Assembly (NCBI GenBank): GCA_009760855.2
Contig: WPIO01000020.1
Coordinates: forward strand, 2,204,001-2,264,000
Origin: Cristatella mucedo
Lineage: Eukaryota; Bryozoa; Phylactolaemata; Cristatellidae
Length of the DNA stretch: 60,000 nucleotides
Direction: 5' to 3'
The position numbers were made by a program, and so were the translations under genes. Positions 56,346 to 60,000 of the stretch are shown here, piece by piece. A model generated the notes under the pieces. It was not told the origin of the DNA. It was given only the letters and a program-made list of their open reading frames with translations, and did not search any database. Positions within the stretch are counted from its first letter, which is position 1. Every line of letters begins with the position of its first letter.

Positions 56346-56499
56346 TTCTAACATACAGGCACGTCGCTGCTGGTTGTCCTAGCCTACCGCAGCAGTGCGG
56401 CCGGGTGGGCCGATATCTTTTCATTCGCTTCATCGTTAATTCGTTGCGAATTGCTAGGCTTTGTATAAAGATATGTATATATATATATATATATATATA

Positions 56500-56628
56500 T
56501 CATTTGTATAGCGCCCTAAGAGAACTCACTCTATTCAGGTGCTTCACATATGCCATGGGGCTCAAGCCCACGACCTCGGGCACACCTTGATTGGTTCGAG
56601 CACCTTAACCGCTGGGCCAACCAGTAAC
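56500..56628 (-). mobile_element. SINE S1 copy
   Basis: Minus strand: ggttggcccagcggttaagg (A box), cgtgggcttgagcccc (B-box region), hairpin and a tail merging into the AT microsatellite at 56472-56500. Confidence 0.7.
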
Positions 56629-57380
56629 GACCAATTTTCTATAAAGTGCATCGGAAACACTGCGAGTACTGCTAGCTAATACTGATTACTATTCCGTCAT
56701 CATAGAAGCTCAAGTATGGGAGCCGCGTCCACTAAGCTACCTCTGGCACTTACCGACCGCTCCTCCGCTTTCAGTAAATTGGGCGCGCTTGGAGGAAATC
56801 GATTCAGCTCTCGGCTCGATAACCAGCCGCGATAAGACATTTGGCTGGTTGACGTCACGCGGAGACTCTCGGCAATTCCGCTAGACGTCAAGGTTTAGCC
56901 GACGTTTGAACGTTTAAAAACGTTTACAACATTAAACGACTCCTTACTGCGGTCCTCGACACTGGGATGAGACGCCGACGGCGAAAGTGCACCGTCGTCA
57001 GCTCGAACTCTCTTAACCTTTTGGCATTCGCTGCAGGCTCCTTCCTGGTAAATACGATTCCGCGTAACAGCGTAGGATTTCGAAGCGAGTTCCCCTCCGA
57101 CCGCTCCTTGGTAAAATAGTGTGATGGGAAATCTGCAGACACCACTGAGCAACGACACCTCCTAGCGCATGCGTAATGCGGTAGCTCTTCATTGTACAAG
57201 AAAACTAGTTCTTCGCGCCCGGAAGAAACGATAACATGTGGTAATCCCCTTATCATGTCGCCTCGCCCGCTCTCGTATATCGAGTAGTATCGAATGGTAT
57301 CGCCGGCTCAGTAGATCGAGCAAGTTCAACCTGCAAACATCGGCACCTCCTTCGCCTCGCCGGCCGCTGCACGAATCTTA

Positions 57381-58040
57381 CTATGATAACAATAATGATA
57401 ATAATACACTTGGTAAAGCGCTCGCATAGAACTCAATATTTTTCTAGGAGCTTTACATTTGCTGCAAAGGGAAACGCGATTGAATGGTGAGTAATATCAT
57501 GCTTGATAAACAACATGAATAACATGGTTAGGGGTGACATGCACAGGGTCAGCATGTAAGTGTAGTTAGAGGCAGCATGCAATAGTGTCAGCACGCATAA
57601 GCACATGAAGGACGAATCACAGGGAGCTAGTAATTTCTGTCATAAATAGGTGCGTTTTTAAGTTTTTTTAAATGTGATCAAGTCAGGGGATGTCGTGACG
57701 CAAGTCGGGGGTGAGAGAGTTCCAGGCTTTAGAACCATACGAACGAAATGCACGGTCCCCAAAGGATTCAAGATATGTACGAGGTATAGGTTGACAGTTA
57801 GATTCCGAAAAGCGGGTGGTACGATGCTTGGCCTGATGGGGGAGTAGATCTGAAAGATAGCCTGGAGCCAAAGAATGAAGTGACCTAAAAGTGAACGACA
57901 AAACCTTAAAGTCGATCCGTTGCTTGAGTGGTAGCCAGTGCGGATTGGCGAGAAGTGGCGTGATGTGGCAACTGGGATGCTCACGGCAGACAAGCCTAGC
58001 TGCAGAGCTTTGCACCAGCTGTAAGCGCCTGATTGCACTG
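57381..58040 (-). mobile_element. LINE A 3' fragment
   Basis: C-terminal frame at 57683-58015 (AARLVCREHPSCHITPLLAN and following), 3' UTR, and an eroded hairpin (agcgctcgcatagaactc ... ctaggagcttta) beside a taataata run. 5' truncated at the VQNSAAR region. Confidence 0.8.
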
Positions 58041-58473
58041 TGGAACTGCCTAACCCTTTTTTAAACAGCACGCATAAAACACAAAATAAACTTCTTTTTC
58101 TAACTTTTTTCCACAGAATAACAAGCGGCGGTCATTCGTGCGTTACCGTATTTAATTTTCTCGCACGCACAAGCAAACGCTCGCAAACGGACGCAGGCTG
58201 CGTTGGGTAGAAAGGCCAGCGGTCGTACATCAGAGGGAAATCTCACCGAGGAATCTTAGCGAGTTGTTCCGTCGTCGAGATTGTCTCCACTCGTTGCGGG
58301 GAAGCGTGAATTTTCTCTGCGCATTTAAGAGGTTCTGCCCTACGACCATCCGACCCTCGTAGTGTAACGACACAATGTTAGAACCTACGAGGTTTAATTT
58401 AAAACACTATAAATAAAAGTAATACGAAATCCTTGGCCTAATCAGTCCTTTTTTGGAAACTTGAGACAGCTGA

Positions 58474-58791
58474 TCCATTCAAAGGCTTTTTCCATCCGAA
58501 TATGTGAAGATCCTACAAACCCATTTGGTTCGGTTCGTAAGCAGTCACTTTTCCGCCAACCAGGATATTCGTAACCCAGATTGTTCATTACCGGAAGCGT
58601 TTGTAACCCAGGACCTAAATTTATATCGACAAAGGGCATTGAAGCTGCTCACATCCAGATTACACAACTACGAAGCTAGTAGTCCTTTGAAGCTTTCCGA
58701 ACACTTTAGAACTATTGCACCTTTGAAGCGTGTTTTTTGTTACCTAGCGAACCGACATTGTCTAAGGGAAGTACAACATTCAAAGTTATAG
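58474..58791 (+). CDS. Unidentified open frame, possibly an exon
   Basis: A 105-codon stop-free plus-strand frame (LNLYRQRALKLLTSRLHNYE, then SPLKLSEHFRTIAPLKRVF) ends in TAG at 58791. No start ATG lies in it. A possible TATA box (ctataaataaaag) lies upstream at 58407-58419. The composition is protein-like but I recognise no family; a chance frame is possible. Confidence 0.25.
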   Translation, partial: SIQRLFPSEYVKILQTHLVRFVSSHFSANQDIRNPDCSLPEAFVTQDLNLYRQRALKLLTSRLHNYEASSPLKLSEHFRTIAPLKRVFCYLANRHCLREVQHSKL

Positions 58792-58799
58792 TCATAGAC

Positions 58800-60000
58800 C
58801 TAAGAAAAGCTGAAGAAGATTGAGAAAATGAAGCGAGAGAAGGAAGTTTGGTGGTTTCTGTGGTGAGAGATTGCTGCCATCGCACACGAAAAGGCGCCGC
58901 AGAAGCCACGATGACGTGCAGAAGGACATCATCTTCGCACTCGCTCGCCTCGTTCTTAAGCGTCTCGACGATGAGAAAGGCAACGCTTATTACTGCACTA
59001 GAAGTATTTCCGTGAAAAATCACGGGAAATTTCAGTGTTGCGTTACAATGCAGACCTGACCGTCAACTGGCTTACTGATGAGACAGCCTAGCTGATGAGC
59101 CTGACTTACTGTCATACCACGACCTGGATCGTCCAGTGCTCGAATCCTACCTTTAGGCTCTTTCTATTTCTGACCCTGCCACAAGTGGAGCGTTCGCCGA
59201 GCTTTCACGGAACGAAGCTCCCGGGCCTCTTCTTCAGTCTCTATATATATCGTAGAGTTTGTCTTATGCGATGTTTCTCTTGATTTTCGGGCAGTGTGGG
59301 ACAGAGTGGCTTCCTTTGTTGCATGTTTTTCTCTTTGTTGCCTACGATAGGTACGCTTATATTCCGCTCGCTTTGCTACTTTTCGTTCCCAATTCGTTGC
59401 TGTAAAAACTCGCCGGTCCAAAATGGCCGGCGGAAACCACAGGTTTTATATGTAATTACCCTGCACCCGCGAAAATTATTGAAAACTTCAACTTTTCTTC
59501 AGAAGGTGGGCCTGAGTATCCGCTGATCTAGGTGACGAGCACGCCCCACTGACTATCAAGCTTAGAGTTCTTAGTTAAGAAAGCAAAATCTGTATATGAG
59601 AAAAAAATTAAAACGCATTTAAAAAATAAAACTTGTATTTAAATATTTATTTGTTTGTTATTTAATTTGTAATTAAATTTAAAAATAAATTATTTATAAA
59701 AATGTGTATCTAATATCACGAAATCTGTTCGTCAGCAAAGAGTAGCGACATTTTTTATTTATACATGTCCATCGCTTAGCAAAGGCAGGCTCAGCAAGGT
59801 AATTTCAGCTAAAAACAAAAGTGACTGCTGCAGGTAGACAAACAAATTAGCAAATTATCTCCCTTTTTGAAATTTCGGCATGACAGTAGTCGCTGCTGTA
59901 CCCTCGCAGTAGTGCTATACAATTCACAAAGGAAATTACGAAGGCGTGAAGTGGGTGACTGTGGCGGACTAACTGACTTGCTAACGAACCAGCTAGCGTA
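58800..60000. other. Right edge, possible gene start but nothing firm
   Basis: A GC3-rich short frame (58871-59059, plus) and an ATG in a YY1-like context (59423) are noted among the findings. The last 400 bp are AT-rich with A/T runs. Confidence 0.3.

Noticed and set aside
59164-59421. 85-codon basic minus-strand frame
   Set aside because: Starts at TTG, has no ATG context or domain, and no splice partner was found.

Overview
This is nuclear DNA of an invertebrate metazoan. It has spliced genes with GT-AG introns several kilobases long, many decayed non-LTR retrotransposons, tRNA-like SINEs and long dinucleotide microsatellites. No prokaryotic gene organisation, rRNA, canonical tRNA or CRISPR array is visible. 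The sequence alone does not fix the phylum.

The main finding is one large minus-strand gene running from about 48.5 kb down to at least 4.9 kb. I could assemble 15 consecutive exons (about 4.8 kb of coding sequence, about 1,600 residues). Each has an AG acceptor and a GT donor, and intron phases agree at all 14 junctions. The product begins with an eight-cysteine WSC-type domain split over three exons, followed by about eleven PKD (Ig-like) repeats rich in N-glycosylation sequons. This is the layout of the ectodomain of polycystin-1-like proteins. The REJ, GAIN/GPS, PLAT and transmembrane parts expected after the repeats are not recognisable here; they probably lie beyond base 1. A possible signal-peptide exon (52353-52493) and a CRE/GC-box pair (53174-53202) lie upstream and may mark the 5' end; both are tentative, as are two possible exons below 4.9 kb.

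The introns and flanks are mostly repeats. LINE family A (CR1/L2-like reverse transcriptase) has more than fifteen truncated copies in both orientations; its 3' end is a conserved hairpin followed by an ATT tail. LINE family B ends in ATTAC repeats, and a diverged family C sits at 1.2-2.3 kb. SINE family S1 carries the same kind of hairpin and ATT tail as LINE A, suggesting it is mobilised by that LINE. SINE family S2 has an ATTT tail, and one copy is inserted in a LINE A. A 78-bp insertion consisting only of the LINE A tail, with a 6-bp target-site duplication, sits inside another LINE A copy.

Layout: 0-4.7 kb LINE debris and tentative exons; 4.9-30.7 kb exons 4-15 separated by LINEs, SINEs and GA/CT tracts; 32-42 kb LINE-rich introns with exon 3 at 37.5 kb; 42-48.5 kb exons 1-2, a long TC tract and LINE B; 48.5-60 kb mostly unassigned sequence with the possible promoter and first exon, more LINE/SINE copies and a few unidentified reading frames near the right edge.
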